Below are positions 32,271-41,067 of a DNA stretch of 41,154 bases, piece after piece. Source of the DNA: Pseudomonas plecoglossicida NBRC 103162 = DSM 15088 (GTDB lineage: Bacteria > Pseudomonadota > Gammaproteobacteria > Pseudomonadales > Pseudomonadaceae); NCBI RefSeq assembly GCF_000730665.1, contig NZ_BBIV01000053.1, positions 1 through 41,154 on the forward strand. Reading direction: 5' to 3'. A program made the translations under genes and the position numbers. The stretch's first letter is position 1. Every line of letters begins with the position of its first letter. The notes beneath the pieces are model-generated. The model saw only the letters and a list, made by a program, of their open reading frames with translations, had not been told where the DNA came from and searched no databases.

Positions 32271-34508
32271 TCATCTGCCGAAGGTCAGGGAATTGCCCTC
32301 GCGCCAGAAGCGCCGCTGCCCGCGCACGCCCTCGACCTCGCCCTGGCTGCCCAGCAGCAGGCGCAACGCGCCCTCCACCGCCGTATCGTGAATCGCCAGG
32401 CCATGGCGCCGATAGCGCTCCATCACCTGTTCATGGGGGTGCCCGAAGCCATTGTTGCGCCCCCTGGAAATCATCACCCCGCGCGGCGCCGTGGCACGGA
32501 TGAACGCTTCTGTGGATGAACTGCGGCTGCCATGGTGCGGCGCCTGCAGCCAATCGATCGCCGGCGCTTCGATGGCTGCCAGCCAGGCCTGCTCGGCACC
32601 GGCCTCCATGTCACCCGCCAGCAGCAGGCGTTCGCCACGCGCCTCGACCAACAGCACGCAGGAACGATCGTTACTGCCCTGCCCGTCGGCCCACTGCCAG
32701 AGCGAAAAGCGCACGCCATCCCATTCCCAGCCCTCGTGACCGAGGCACGGCTGCGCCGACAACGAACTGGCGAGGGCCCGCGGCTCGCCACCCAGTACCT
32801 GCGCTACCGGCAATCCGCGAGCGACCGCCAACGCTCCACCCGCATGATCGGCGTGGGCATGGCTGATCACCATCAGGTCCAACTGCCGCACACCCAACTT
32901 GTAGAGGGTCGGCAGCACCACCCGCTCGCCAAGGTCAAGGTCGCCCCGCGCCGGGCCCGCGTCGTACAGCAACGTGTGCTCTCGCGTGCGCAGCAGCACC
33001 GCCAGGCCCTGGCCGACGTCCAACTGCCAGACCTCGACCAATCCATGCGGCACGGGCTCCCTGGGCACCCACAAAGCAAGCAGCATGACACCGCCCAGTC
33101 CGCGCAAGGGCACACCGGTGGGCAGCAGGACCAGCAGCGCGCCCAGGCACACCAGCATCCAGGCCCACAGCGGCAATGCTGGCGGAACCCAGGCAGGCCG
33201 CCACTGCGCAATAACCCCCAGCAACCCGAACAAGCCATCGAGCATGGCGCCCGCCAGCCACAACAGCGCCTCGCCCACACCAGCCAGCGGCAACAGCAGG
33301 GTACCGAGCAAGGCCAACGGCAATACCGCCAGGCTGATCCAGGGCACAGCCACCAGGTTGGCCAATGGCGCGCTCAGGCTGATCGGCAGCCCGGTAGCCA
33401 GCAGCACCGGCAGCAAACCGATAGCGATCACCCACTGGGCGCGGGTCCACGCCTGCCAGGGGCGCCAGCCGCCGAGGCGGGCACTGAAGCAGTAGACGAG
33501 GGTTGCCACCGCCGCGAAGGACAGCCAGAAACCCGGCAGCAGGGCGGCCAGGGGCTCGACGATCAGCACCAGGTTCAGTGCAACCAGCAAGGGAAAGAAC
33601 GCCCCCAGGTGACGAAAGCGCAAGCGCCACAACAGCACCACCGCCAACATCAGGCAGGCACGCTGCACCGGCACCCCGCCACCGGCCAACCAGCCGTAGG
33701 CCAGGGCCGCCGACAATGCCAGGGCGCATGCCCAAGGCAGCCACGGCAGTCGCCGAGGCCACAGCCCCCAACGCGCCAAGCCGGCCACCAGCGCATAGAG
33801 CAGTCCGGCCACCAGGCCGATGTGCTGCCCCGAAATCACCAGCAGGTGCACCGTGCCCGTGGCCTGCAGCACTTGCCAATCGCTGCGGGCCAGCCCGCCA
33901 CCGTCGCCGAGCACCAGCGCCACCAATGCCGCTTCCCGGCCGTTGGCATCGATGGCCAGCAAACGCTGGCGCAGGGTATCGCGCCAGCTTGGCGCTTGCG
34001 CATCGAGCACCTGCCCTGCCTTGACCGTTGCGCTGGCGCCAATTCGCCGCGCCAGCAATTGCGCCTCGCGATCAGGCCCATGGGGGTTCAGCAGCCCCGC
34101 TGGGCGCTGCAAGCTTACCGCCAGGCGCCAGCGCTCGCCCGCCCGCACCGGCGGGCCATCGAACCAGCTCAGCTGCAGCCGGGCGGGCAACTCGGCACGG
34201 CGCGAAACGGGGTGTTCGAGGACGAAGCGCGTGCCCTGCCCTGTCGCGGTCGGCAGCCCGACCACCGTCCCTTCCACCCACAGGGTGCGGCCATCCAGCA
34301 GCGGCGCCAGGCGATCATCCAACGCCTGCTGCGCCGACCAACCGGCCCAGCACAAACCGAGCAGGAAACAACCCACCGGCCAGCCACGCGTGCGCAGGCA
34401 CAGCAGGCCGCTGCACAGCAACAGCCACAGCCATCCGACCGACGGCAATACGGGTAACAGACCCGGGCACAGCAGCCCGAGTGCCAGCGCAAGCATCCCT
34501 GTGCGCAT
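32271..34508 (-). CDS. comEC: ComEC/Rec2 DNA-uptake channel protein
   Basis: ComEC forms the inner-membrane channel for single-stranded DNA in natural transformation. The 745-residue protein has N-terminal membrane segments, a periplasmic OB-like DUF4131 region, the polytopic Competence domain (about 190-470, VLVISGQHIGLVAGLLYAL) and a C-terminal metallo-beta-lactamase domain. The metal motif SHAHADHAGG and HHGSRSSST in that domain suggest nuclease activity. ATG 34508 follows GGAG; a GTG at 34529 is possible. Its tight linkage to exbB-exbD-lpxK is a pseudomonad trait. Nothing in the sequence indicates inactivation. Confidence 0.95.
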   Translation of the reverse strand: MRTGMLALALGLLCPGLLPVLPSVGWLWLLLCSGLLCLRTRGWPVGCFLLGLCWAGWSAQQALDDRLAPLLDGRTLWVEGTVVGLPTATGQGTRFVLEHPVSRRAELPARLQLSWFDGPPVRAGERWRLAVSLQRPAGLLNPHGPDREAQLLARRIGASATVKAGQVLDAQAPSWRDTLRQRLLAIDANGREAALVALVLGDGGGLARSDWQVLQATGTVHLLVISGQHIGLVAGLLYALVAGLARWGLWPRRLPWLPWACALALSAALAYGWLAGGGVPVQRACLMLAVVLLWRLRFRHLGAFFPLLVALNLVLIVEPLAALLPGFWLSFAAVATLVYCFSARLGGWRPWQAWTRAQWVIAIGLLPVLLATGLPISLSAPLANLVAVPWISLAVLPLALLGTLLLPLAGVGEALLWLAGAMLDGLFGLLGVIAQWRPAWVPPALPLWAWMLVCLGALLVLLPTGVPLRGLGGVMLLALWVPREPVPHGLVEVWQLDVGQGLAVLLRTREHTLLYDAGPARGDLDLGERVVLPTLYKLGVRQLDLMVISHAHADHAGGALAVARGLPVAQVLGGEPRALASSLSAQPCLGHEGWEWDGVRFSLWQWADGQGSNDRSCVLLVEARGERLLLAGDMEAGAEQAWLAAIEAPAIDWLQAPHHGSRSSSTEAFIRATAPRGVMISRGRNNGFGHPHEQVMERYRRHGLAIHDTAVEGALRLLLGSQGEVEGVRGQRRFWREGNSLTFGR

Positions 34509-34650
34509 GAGGTAGAGCTCCAGAAGCACAATCGCCTACTGAGGCTTAGCTGAAATACCGACCTGGCTCGCTCAACAATTGTCACAAACTCTGAACGAGC
34601 CGGAGATTGAATCAAGGCATACTGCCCCGATCCACGCTCCAGGAGCCTAC

Positions 34651-35277
34651 ATGCCGCGCCGACTTTTCAAACGGTACATGCCGGATCCAGCCAGCATTCG
34701 GGAACACAAGTCCCTGCGCTTTTTCGGCAAACTGCTGCATGACCCGAACCTCTGGCACCTGAACCGCCATTCGGTGGCGCGGGCAATGGGGGTAGGCCTT
34801 TTCGCGGCGCTGATCCCGATTCCCATGCAGATGCTGCTGGCGGTGGCGCTGGCCATCCCGGTACGCGGCAACCTGCCGATCGCGGTGAGTCTGGTCTGGC
34901 TGACCAACCCACTGACCATGCCGCCGGTATTCTTCGTCACCTACATGACCGGCGCATGGCTGATGCAGCTGCCACCCCGCACGCTGCCCGACGAACTGAC
35001 CTTCGAGTGGATCACCGACCAGCTGGCAACGCTGTGGCAGCCGTTCTTGCTGGGCTCGGTGGTATGCGGGGTGGTGCTGGGTATCGTCGCCTACTTCACC
35101 ACCATGCTGTACTGGCGCTGGTGGGTTGGCCGGCAGTGGCGCCGGCGCAAGCAGAAGGCTTCAGGCACGCATGCCGCGGCCGCTGACCAGCAGACGCACG
35201 CACAGCACGTAGAGCACTGCGGTGGCCACCAGCATGAAGGTGATCGCCGTGCCAATGCTGATGTCCGACACCCCTAG
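34651..35277 (+). CDS. DUF2062 membrane protein with a C-terminal tail running into the next gene
   Basis: The DUF2062 protein has an N-terminal amphipathic region and three to four membrane segments (AMGVGLFAALIPIPMQMLL, VSLVWLTNPLTMPPVFFVTY and FLLGSVVCGVVLGIVAYF). The function of the family is unknown. ATG 34651 has AGGAG 7 nt upstream. The recognisable family part ends with the basic RQWRRRKQK near residue 169; the remaining 39 residues (from about 35161) are read from sequence antisense to the end of the ABC permease. They have a His/Gln/Ala-rich, non-family composition. The 117-bp convergent overlap suggests loss of the original stop. Confidence 0.88.
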   Translation: MPRRLFKRYMPDPASIREHKSLRFFGKLLHDPNLWHLNRHSVARAMGVGLFAALIPIPMQMLLAVALAIPVRGNLPIAVSLVWLTNPLTMPPVFFVTYMTGAWLMQLPPRTLPDELTFEWITDQLATLWQPFLLGSVVCGVVLGIVAYFTTMLYWRWWVGRQWRRRKQKASGTHAAAADQQTHAQHVEHCGGHQHEGDRRANADVRHP

Positions 35278-35940
35278 GATGCCGTAGCGGAACGAGTTGA
35301 CCATGTGCAGCACCGGGTTGGCCAGCGACACGGTCTGCCAGAACGGCGGCAGCAGGTTGATCGAGTAGAACACCCCGCCCAGGTAGGTCAGCGGTGTCAG
35401 CACGAAGGTCGGGATGATCGAGATATCGTCGAAGTTACGCGCAAAGACGGCGTTGACGAAGCCCAGCAGCGAGAAGATCGTGGCGGTCAGCAGCACCACG
35501 ACCACGGTCACACCCAGATGATGCACCTGCAGATGCGTGAAGAACATCGACAGGATGGTCACGATCACGCCGACCGCCAGACCGCGCAGCACGCCGCCCA
35601 TCACGTAGCCCACGAGGATGATGTGCGGCGACACCGGCGACACCATCAACTCCTCGATCGAGCGCTGGAACTTGCTGCCGAAGAAGCTCGACACCACGTT
35701 GCCGTAGGAGTTGGTGATGACCGACATCATGATCAGCCCCGGCACGATGTATTCCATGTAGGTGAAGCCACCCATGTCACCGATCTGCCGGCCGATCAGG
35801 TTACCGAAGATGACGAAGTACAGGACCATGGTGATCGCCGGTGGCAGCAAGGTCTGTGGCCAGATGCGCAGGAAGCGGCGCACTTCACGGTAGACGATGG
35901 TATTCAGGGCGACCCAGTTGGTGCGCAGTTCCACACTCAT
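35161..35940 (-). CDS. ABC-2 type transporter permease (YadH-like)
   Basis: This 259-residue ABC-2 permease of the YadH type has about six membrane helices (for example LLPPAITMVLYFVIFGNLIG, IVPGLIMMSVITNSYGNVV and ITFMLVATAVLYVLCVRLLV). It contains the family segment SSFFGSKFQRSIEELMVSPVS. With the ATPase just upstream it forms an exporter of unknown substrate. Its start overlaps the ATPase stop (ATGA), and its end overlaps the DUF2062 gene on the other strand. Confidence 0.94.
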   Translation of the reverse strand: MSVELRTNWVALNTIVYREVRRFLRIWPQTLLPPAITMVLYFVIFGNLIGRQIGDMGGFTYMEYIVPGLIMMSVITNSYGNVVSSFFGSKFQRSIEELMVSPVSPHIILVGYVMGGVLRGLAVGVIVTILSMFFTHLQVHHLGVTVVVVLLTATIFSLLGFVNAVFARNFDDISIIPTFVLTPLTYLGGVFYSINLLPPFWQTVSLANPVLHMVNSFRYGILGVSDISIGTAITFMLVATAVLYVLCVRLLVSGRGMRA

Positions 35941-36869
35941 ACGGCCACCTTCGACAGGTTCTTTTCCACCAGGGACACGAACAGCTCCTCGAGTCGGTTG
36001 GTCTTGTTGCGCAGGCTCAGCACCTCGATGTTCTGCAGCGCCAGCTGGCCGAACAGCGCAGTGATGCCGATGTCCTTCTCCACCTGCACCTCCAGGGTGT
36101 GCGGTGTCAGCAGGCGGCAGGGGTAGCCTTGCAGGGTCGGTGCCTGGGCCAGGTCCTGCTTGAGGTCAAGCACGAAGGTCTCCACGTGCAGCTTGCCCAA
36201 CAGCTTGCGCATGCTGGTGTTCTCGACGATGGTGCCGTGGTCGATGATGCCGATGTTGCGACACAACTGCTCGGCCTCTTCCAGGTAGTGGGTGGTGAGG
36301 ATGATGGTGATGCCCTTCTGGTTGAGCTCGGTGAGGAAGCTCCACATCGAACGGCGCAGCTCGATGTCCACCCCGGAGGTCGGTTCGTCGAGAATCAGCA
36401 GGCGCGGCTCGTGGATCAGCGCCCGGGCGATCATCAAGCGACGCTTCATGCCGCCGGAAAGCGAACGCGACTGCACGTCACGCTTGTCCCACAACCCCAG
36501 TTGGGTCAGGTACTGCTCGGCGCGCTCCTTGGCCAGCTTGGGCGGGATGCCGTAGTAACCGGCCTGGGTGACGAGGATATCGAAGGTTTTCTCGAACTGG
36601 TTGAAGTTGAACTCCTGCGGCACCACGCCCAGGCAACGCTTGAGCGCGGCGGGTTCACCGTCCAGGTCGTGGCCGAACACGTTCACCGTGCCGCTGGTCT
36701 TGTTGACCAGGGTCGAGAGGATGCCGATGGTGGTGGACTTGCCGGCGCCATTGGGGCCTAGCAAGGCGAAGAAGTCACCTTCGGCAACCTCCAGGTCGAT
36801 GCCCTTGAGGGCCTGGAAGCCGTTGCCGTAGGTCTTGGTCAGCTGTCGGATGGACAGGGCGGAACTCAT
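35937..36869 (-). CDS. ABC transporter ATP-binding protein (YadG-like)
   Basis: The 310-residue ABC ATPase has Walker A GPNGAGKST (about 38-46), the Q-loop in VVPQEFNFNQF, signature LSGGMKRR, Walker B LLILDEP and the switch His in ILTTHYLEEAEQL. It belongs to the CcmA/YadG group that pairs with ABC-2 permeases; the substrate is unknown. The C-terminal 70 residues are a regulatory extension. A Fur-like box lies about 113 bp upstream, so iron control of this exporter is a testable idea. Confidence 0.95.
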   Translation of the reverse strand: MSSALSIRQLTKTYGNGFQALKGIDLEVAEGDFFALLGPNGAGKSTTIGILSTLVNKTSGTVNVFGHDLDGEPAALKRCLGVVPQEFNFNQFEKTFDILVTQAGYYGIPPKLAKERAEQYLTQLGLWDKRDVQSRSLSGGMKRRLMIARALIHEPRLLILDEPTSGVDIELRRSMWSFLTELNQKGITIILTTHYLEEAEQLCRNIGIIDHGTIVENTSMRKLLGKLHVETFVLDLKQDLAQAPTLQGYPCRLLTPHTLEVQVEKDIGITALFGQLALQNIEVLSLRNKTNRLEELFVSLVEKNLSKVAV

Positions 36870-36981
36870 AGCGGGTCACGTACCGAGTAAAGAATGGTTC
36901 AGGACACGCCAGGTAAAGTCACTGGCGCAGTGAGTTCGGCCATGGTGCAAGGCCAGGCCGCACAAGTACAGTCACATCTAT

Positions 36982-36996
36982 TGATAATGACTATCG
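36982..36996 (-). promoter_or_regulatory. Fur-box-like site upstream of the ABC exporter
   Basis: TGATAAT-G-ACTATCG matches 12 of 14 bases of the 7-1-7 Fur consensus (TGATAAT-N-ATTATCA). It lies in the 135-bp gap between the glutathione S-transferase stop and the ABC ATPase start, 113 bp upstream of the latter. I could not assign clear -35/-10 elements. Confidence 0.45.
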
Positions 36997-37004
36997 AAGC
37001 AGGT

Positions 37005-37628
37005 TCAGGTGAGCGCCGTCATTACCGCCGCCTGGTAGGCCGGGCGCGCCCTCAGTCGCTCGTACCAGGCCTCGAGGTGGTACATGGCCGGACGTTCGAT
37101 GGGCATCTCGAACCACGCGTAGACAAAGCTACCCAGTGGGATGTCGCCCATGCCGATCTGATCACCGGAAAGGTAAGGCTGGCGGGCCAAGGTTTCATCG
37201 GCAATCGCCAGCAACTGCGCGCACTGCTTGTGAGCAGCGTTGATCGCCACCCAGTCGCGCTGTTCCTCGGGCGTGCGCAGCAGGCCCCAGAACAGCGGGC
37301 GAAACGGGGTGGCGAAAGACGAGGTGGTCCAGTCCATCCACTTGTCGGCGAGGGCGCGCTGGCGTGGGTCGCCCAGGTACCAGCCCTGCTCGGCGCCATA
37401 CTCGGCACAGAGGTAGCGGACGATGGTGTTGGACTCCCACAGCACCAGGTCGCCGTCCTCGAGCATGGGCACCAGGCCGTTGGGGTTGAGGGCGCGATAA
37501 TGCGGCTCGTTGACCACGCCAAAGGCGCCGCCGGCGTCGATGGACTCGAAATCCAGGCCCAGCTCGTGGGCGATCCACAGCGCCTTGCGCACATTGCTCG
37601 AATTCTTGCGGCCCCAGATCTTCAGCAT
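37005..37628 (-). CDS. Glutathione S-transferase family protein
   Basis: The 207-residue protein has an N-terminal thioredoxin-like glutathione-binding domain (MLKIWGRKNSSNVRKALWIAHELG, with NGLVPMLEDGDLVLWESNTI) and an all-helical C-terminal domain (about 85-205). The SSNVRK segment supplies the likely catalytic serine, placing it near the beta/theta-like bacterial groups. ATG 37628 has AAGGA upstream; the open frame before it runs through a REP pair and is not coding. Its substrate is unknown. It lies upstream of the ABC pair on the same strand, with the Fur-like site in between. Confidence 0.94.
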   Translation of the reverse strand: MLKIWGRKNSSNVRKALWIAHELGLDFESIDAGGAFGVVNEPHYRALNPNGLVPMLEDGDLVLWESNTIVRYLCAEYGAEQGWYLGDPRQRALADKWMDWTTSSFATPFRPLFWGLLRTPEEQRDWVAINAAHKQCAQLLAIADETLARQPYLSGDQIGMGDIPLGSFVYAWFEMPIERPAMYHLEAWYERLRARPAYQAAVMTALT

Positions 37629-37690
37629 GGCAACGTCCTTATGAAATGCGGTGGGCGGACAGTCTACTCCAGAGCTCTGTCGCCTGTACT

Positions 37691-37774
37691 GGCCCGATCG
37701 CCGGCAAGTCGGCTCCCACAGGTTCAGGTGCGGCGGGCCTCCCGTGGGAGCCGACTTGCAGGCGATCGGGCCGG
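37691..37774. repeat. Inverted pair of REP elements
   Basis: REP copies at 37691-37722 and 37744-37774 are in opposite orientation with a 21-bp spacer. They carry the variant core GATCGCCGGCAAGTCGG, different from the other REPs of the window but shared between the two, which points to paired maintenance. They lie between the divergent GST and fadE genes. Confidence 0.88.
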
Positions 37775-37901
37775 TAAAGGCGCAGATGAACTGAAACTCC
37801 CACCGCCACACCCTGTCACTGTTCTGACACCGACGCCCACTGCTTAGCGTCTAAGCTCTGTGGGACGGCCAAAGCCCCCCTGGTTCCAAGGAGGACCGAT
37901 T

Positions 37902-40349
37902 ATGTTGCTGTTGTGGTTGGTGGTACTGGTGATCGGCGCGGCGTACCTCACGCACCGGCGTCTGGCACCCTTGCAGATACTGGGCATCATGGCGGCCTAT
38001 GTGCTGCTGATGGGCATTTTCAGCAGCGCCCCCGGCTGGCTGCTGACCCTGATCTGGATCGTGCTGGCATTGAAGATCGCCCTGGTGGCGCTGCCCGAGT
38101 GGCGGCGCAAGGTGTTCACCGGCCCGGTGTTCAACTGGTTCCAGCGCACCCTGCCGCCGATGTCGCAGACCGAACGCGAAGCGATCGACGCCGGCACCGT
38201 CTGGTGGGATGGCGAGCTGTTCAGCGGCCGCCCCGACTGGCGCACCCTGCTCGATTACCCTGCGCCGAAGCTGAGCGATGAAGAGCAGGCATTCATCGAC
38301 GGGCCAACCGAACAACTGTGCGCGATGGTCAGCGACTGGCAAATCGGCCAGGACCTCGACTTGCCCGCAGAAGCCTGGGCCTTCATCAAGGAGCACGGCT
38401 TCTTCGCCCTGATCATCCCCAAGGAGTACGGCGGCAAGGGTTTCTCCGCCTACGCCCACTCCCAGGTGGCGATGAAGCTGGCCACCCGCAGCGGCGACCT
38501 GGCCTCCACGGTGATGGTCCCCAACTCCCTGGGCCCGGCCGAGCTGCTGCTGCACTACGGCACCGACGAACAGCGCAACCACTACCTGCCCCGCCTGGCC
38601 CACGGCGATGAAATCCCCTGCTTCGCCCTCACCGGTCCGTTGGCCGGTTCCGACGCCGGCGCCATGCCCGACACCGGCGTCATCTGCAAGGGCCAGTGGC
38701 AAGGTGAAGAAGTCATCGGCCTGCGCCTGAACTGGGAAAAGCGCTACATCACCCTCGGCCCGGTAGCCACGCTGCTCGGCCTGGCATTCAAGGCCTACGA
38801 CCCGGAACACCTGCTCGGCGAAGAGGAAGAACTGGGCATCAGCCTGGCGCTGATCCCCACCGACACCCCCGGCGTGGAAATCGGCAAGCGCCACCTGCCC
38901 CTCGGCGCTGCCTTCATGAACGGCCCCAACAGCGGCAAGGACGTGTTCGTGCCGCTGGATCTGCTCATCGGCGGCCAGGCCATGCTCGGCAAGGGCTGGA
39001 TGATGCTGATGAACTGCCTGTCGGTGGGCCGCTCCATCTCGCTGCCCGCCGTCGGGACAGGCGCCGCCAAGTACACCAGCCTGGTCACCGGTCAGTACGC
39101 CAATATCCGCGAACAGTTCAACGTGCCACTGGCGGCCTTCGAGGGCATCCAGGAGTCGATGGCGCGCATCGGCGGCAACGCCTGGCTGATGGACAGTGCC
39201 CGCTTGCTGACCGCCAAGGCGGTGGACCTGGGGGAAAAACCGTCGGTGCTGTCGGCGATCCTCAAGTATCACCTGACCGAACGCGGCCGCGAATGCATCC
39301 AGCACGCCATGGATGTGCATGGCGGCAAGGGCATCATCATGGGCCCGAACAACTACCTGGGGCGTAACTGGCAGGGTGCGCCGATCTTCATCACGGTCGA
39401 GGGGGCCAACATCCTCTCGCGCAACCTGATGATCTTCGGCCAGGGCGCCATTCGCTGCCACCCGTTCGTGCTCAGGGAAATGGCCCTGGCCGGGCGTGAA
39501 GACCGCGACCAGGCGCTCAGGGAGTTCGACGATTTGCTGATGAAGCACATCATGTTCGCCGTCGGCAACGCCGCCAGCACACTGATATTCGGGCTGGGCC
39601 TGGGGCGGCTGGAAAAAGTGCCGGGGGATGCGTTGAGCCAAGGTTACTTCCGTGCCCTCAACCGCCAGGCCGCCGCGTTCGCCCTGCTGGCAGACCTGTC
39701 GATGATGTTGCTGGGCGGAGCGCTCAAACGCCGGGAACGGCTGAGTGCAAGACTGGGTGATGTGCTCAGCCACCTGTACCTGTCGTCGGCCGCGCTCAAG
39801 CGCTACCACGACCTGGGCTCGCCGGAACATATGCGGCCACTGCTGCGCTGGGCCATGGAAGAGAGCCTGGGCCAGGCAGAACGTGCGCTGGACCGTCTGC
39901 TGGACAACTTCCCCAACCGTTTCGTCGGCTGTGCGCTGCGGGTGCTGGCGTTCCCGTTTGGCCGACGTCACACCGGCCCGAGCGATGAACTGGATGCCGA
40001 AGTGGCAGCGCTGATCGGCCGCAGCAAGGGTGACCCGGCACTCGAGGAGTTGCTCGCCGGCTGCTTCAGGCCGCAGGCCGAAGGCGACCCGGTGGCGGCT
40101 CTGCAGCGGGCGAGCGATTTGCTGGATGAAGCAGTACCGTTGCACAAGGCACTGCATCAGGCGATCAAGGACGGCAAGCTGAAACCGGCACCCGGGCAAT
40201 CGGCGATCGATGCGGCGATCGAACACGGTGTGCTGCAGCCAGGTGAAGGCCAGCGGCTGCATGAGGCAGAGAAGGCCCGCCGTCTGGTGATCGATGTGGA
40301 TGCGTTCGACAAGGAAGAGTTGTTGCCTGCGCGGGGCAAGGTTCGCTGA
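37902..40349 (+). CDS. fadE: Acyl-CoA dehydrogenase FadE
   Basis: FadE does the first step of fatty acid beta-oxidation, FAD-dependent desaturation of acyl-CoA to trans-2-enoyl-CoA. The 815-residue length matches E. coli FadE (814). The N-terminus has two hydrophobic segments (LLLWLVVLVIGAAYL and MAAYVLLMGIFSS) that place it at the membrane, then the acyl-CoA dehydrogenase domains (about 75-500). The active region includes HAMDVHGGKGIIMGPNNYLGR, and a C-terminal DUF1974 part extends to 815. ATG 37902 follows AAGGAGG. Divergent from the GST gene; no PsrA/FadR-like site was recognised upstream. Confidence 0.96.
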   Translation: MLLLWLVVLVIGAAYLTHRRLAPLQILGIMAAYVLLMGIFSSAPGWLLTLIWIVLALKIALVALPEWRRKVFTGPVFNWFQRTLPPMSQTEREAIDAGTVWWDGELFSGRPDWRTLLDYPAPKLSDEEQAFIDGPTEQLCAMVSDWQIGQDLDLPAEAWAFIKEHGFFALIIPKEYGGKGFSAYAHSQVAMKLATRSGDLASTVMVPNSLGPAELLLHYGTDEQRNHYLPRLAHGDEIPCFALTGPLAGSDAGAMPDTGVICKGQWQGEEVIGLRLNWEKRYITLGPVATLLGLAFKAYDPEHLLGEEEELGISLALIPTDTPGVEIGKRHLPLGAAFMNGPNSGKDVFVPLDLLIGGQAMLGKGWMMLMNCLSVGRSISLPAVGTGAAKYTSLVTGQYANIREQFNVPLAAFEGIQESMARIGGNAWLMDSARLLTAKAVDLGEKPSVLSAILKYHLTERGRECIQHAMDVHGGKGIIMGPNNYLGRNWQGAPIFITVEGANILSRNLMIFGQGAIRCHPFVLREMALAGREDRDQALREFDDLLMKHIMFAVGNAASTLIFGLGLGRLEKVPGDALSQGYFRALNRQAAAFALLADLSMMLLGGALKRRERLSARLGDVLSHLYLSSAALKRYHDLGSPEHMRPLLRWAMEESLGQAERALDRLLDNFPNRFVGCALRVLAFPFGRRHTGPSDELDAEVAALIGRSKGDPALEELLAGCFRPQAEGDPVAALQRASDLLDEAVPLHKALHQAIKDGKLKPAPGQSAIDAAIEHGVLQPGEGQRLHEAEKARRLVIDVDAFDKEELLPARGKVR

Positions 40350-40357
40350 TACAGGGG

Positions 40358-40401
40358 GGCCGCTTTGCGGCCCATTCGCCGGCAAGCCGGCTCCCACAGG
40401 A
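40358..40401. repeat. Short hairpin plus single REP after fadE
   Basis: GGGCCGC-TTT-GCGGCCC (40358-40374) is directly followed by a REP copy (40371-40401, core CGCCGGCAAGCCGGCTCCCACAG written here only in part). There is no T tract, so read-through into the next gene is possible. Confidence 0.8.
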
Positions 40402-40477
40402 GCGGAGTGCATCCCCATACCCGCCCCAACCGGCGTATACTCCGCCCCCCCGTTTCAACCACCCGAGGTCCGCCACC

Positions 40478-40888
40478 ATGGCCAACCCCCATCTGGAATA
40501 CCACCTGCAACTGCTCAATCACCTGCGCACCATTCTGGTCGCTCTGGGTGAAGCCGACCAGGTACCGGAGGAAAGCCACGCCCTGTTCCTCGAACGCTTC
40601 GACGAGTTGCTGACCCTGCTGCCGCAGGACCCGCTGGAAAGCCAGTACCTGGGTCAGGACCTGATCTGCCAGGTGATCCAGCGCTACCCGCAGATCGCCC
40701 ACCTGGTGCCCCGCGACCTTTTGTGGTTCTTCGCCGGCGACTGCCTGCACTTCATGCCCGACGAGGAGTTGGAGATGTACCAGCAACTGGAAGAGCGTCG
40801 CTATGAAGCCGAGCAGAATGACGAACCCTTCGACTGGCACCTGGAAAAGCAACTGATGAGCACGCCTTCCCAGGGCGGCACGCACTGA
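40478..40888 (+). CDS. Conserved small protein, PA2817-like
   Basis: The 136-residue acidic, helical protein has no signal peptide or membrane segment. It resembles the conserved pseudomonad proteins of the PA2817 type that follow fadE; the function is unknown. Visible features are a leucine-rich N-terminal helix (LEYHLQLLNHLRTILVALGE), DLLWFFAGDCLHFMPDEE in the middle and a Glu/Gln-rich C-terminal helix (EMYQQLEERRYEAEQNDEP). ATG 40478 begins 128 bp after fadE, with a weak upstream GAGG. Confidence 0.88.
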   Translation: MANPHLEYHLQLLNHLRTILVALGEADQVPEESHALFLERFDELLTLLPQDPLESQYLGQDLICQVIQRYPQIAHLVPRDLLWFFAGDCLHFMPDEELEMYQQLEERRYEAEQNDEPFDWHLEKQLMSTPSQGGTH

Positions 40889-40949
40889 TCATGCCATGAA
40901 GTTGCGCTGAAACAGGCGCAACTTCTGCCCAGGGCCCATTGTGCAGGGC

Positions 40950-40984
40950 AAAAAAAAAACGCCACCTCGTAAGAGATGGCGTTT
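40950..40984 (-). terminator. Terminator after tRNA-Gly
   Basis: For minus-strand RNA the 9-bp stem CGCCATCTC / GAGGTGGCG (one U-G pair) has a 4-nt loop and is followed by a run of ten T. It begins 8 nt beyond the tRNA 3' end. Confidence 0.9.
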
Positions 40985-40991
40985 TCTGATT

Positions 40992-41067
<76 letters not shown>

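Noticed and set aside
32532..34457. A 641-codon plus-strand frame across comEC
   Set aside because: Gln/Arg/His-rich antisense shadow of comEC with no domain.
37851..40418. An 855-codon open frame on the minus strand opposite fadE
   Set aside because: The plus-strand frame encodes a complete FadE with an AAGGAGG ribosome site; the opposite frame is His/Gln-rich noise typical of antisense frames in GC-rich genes.
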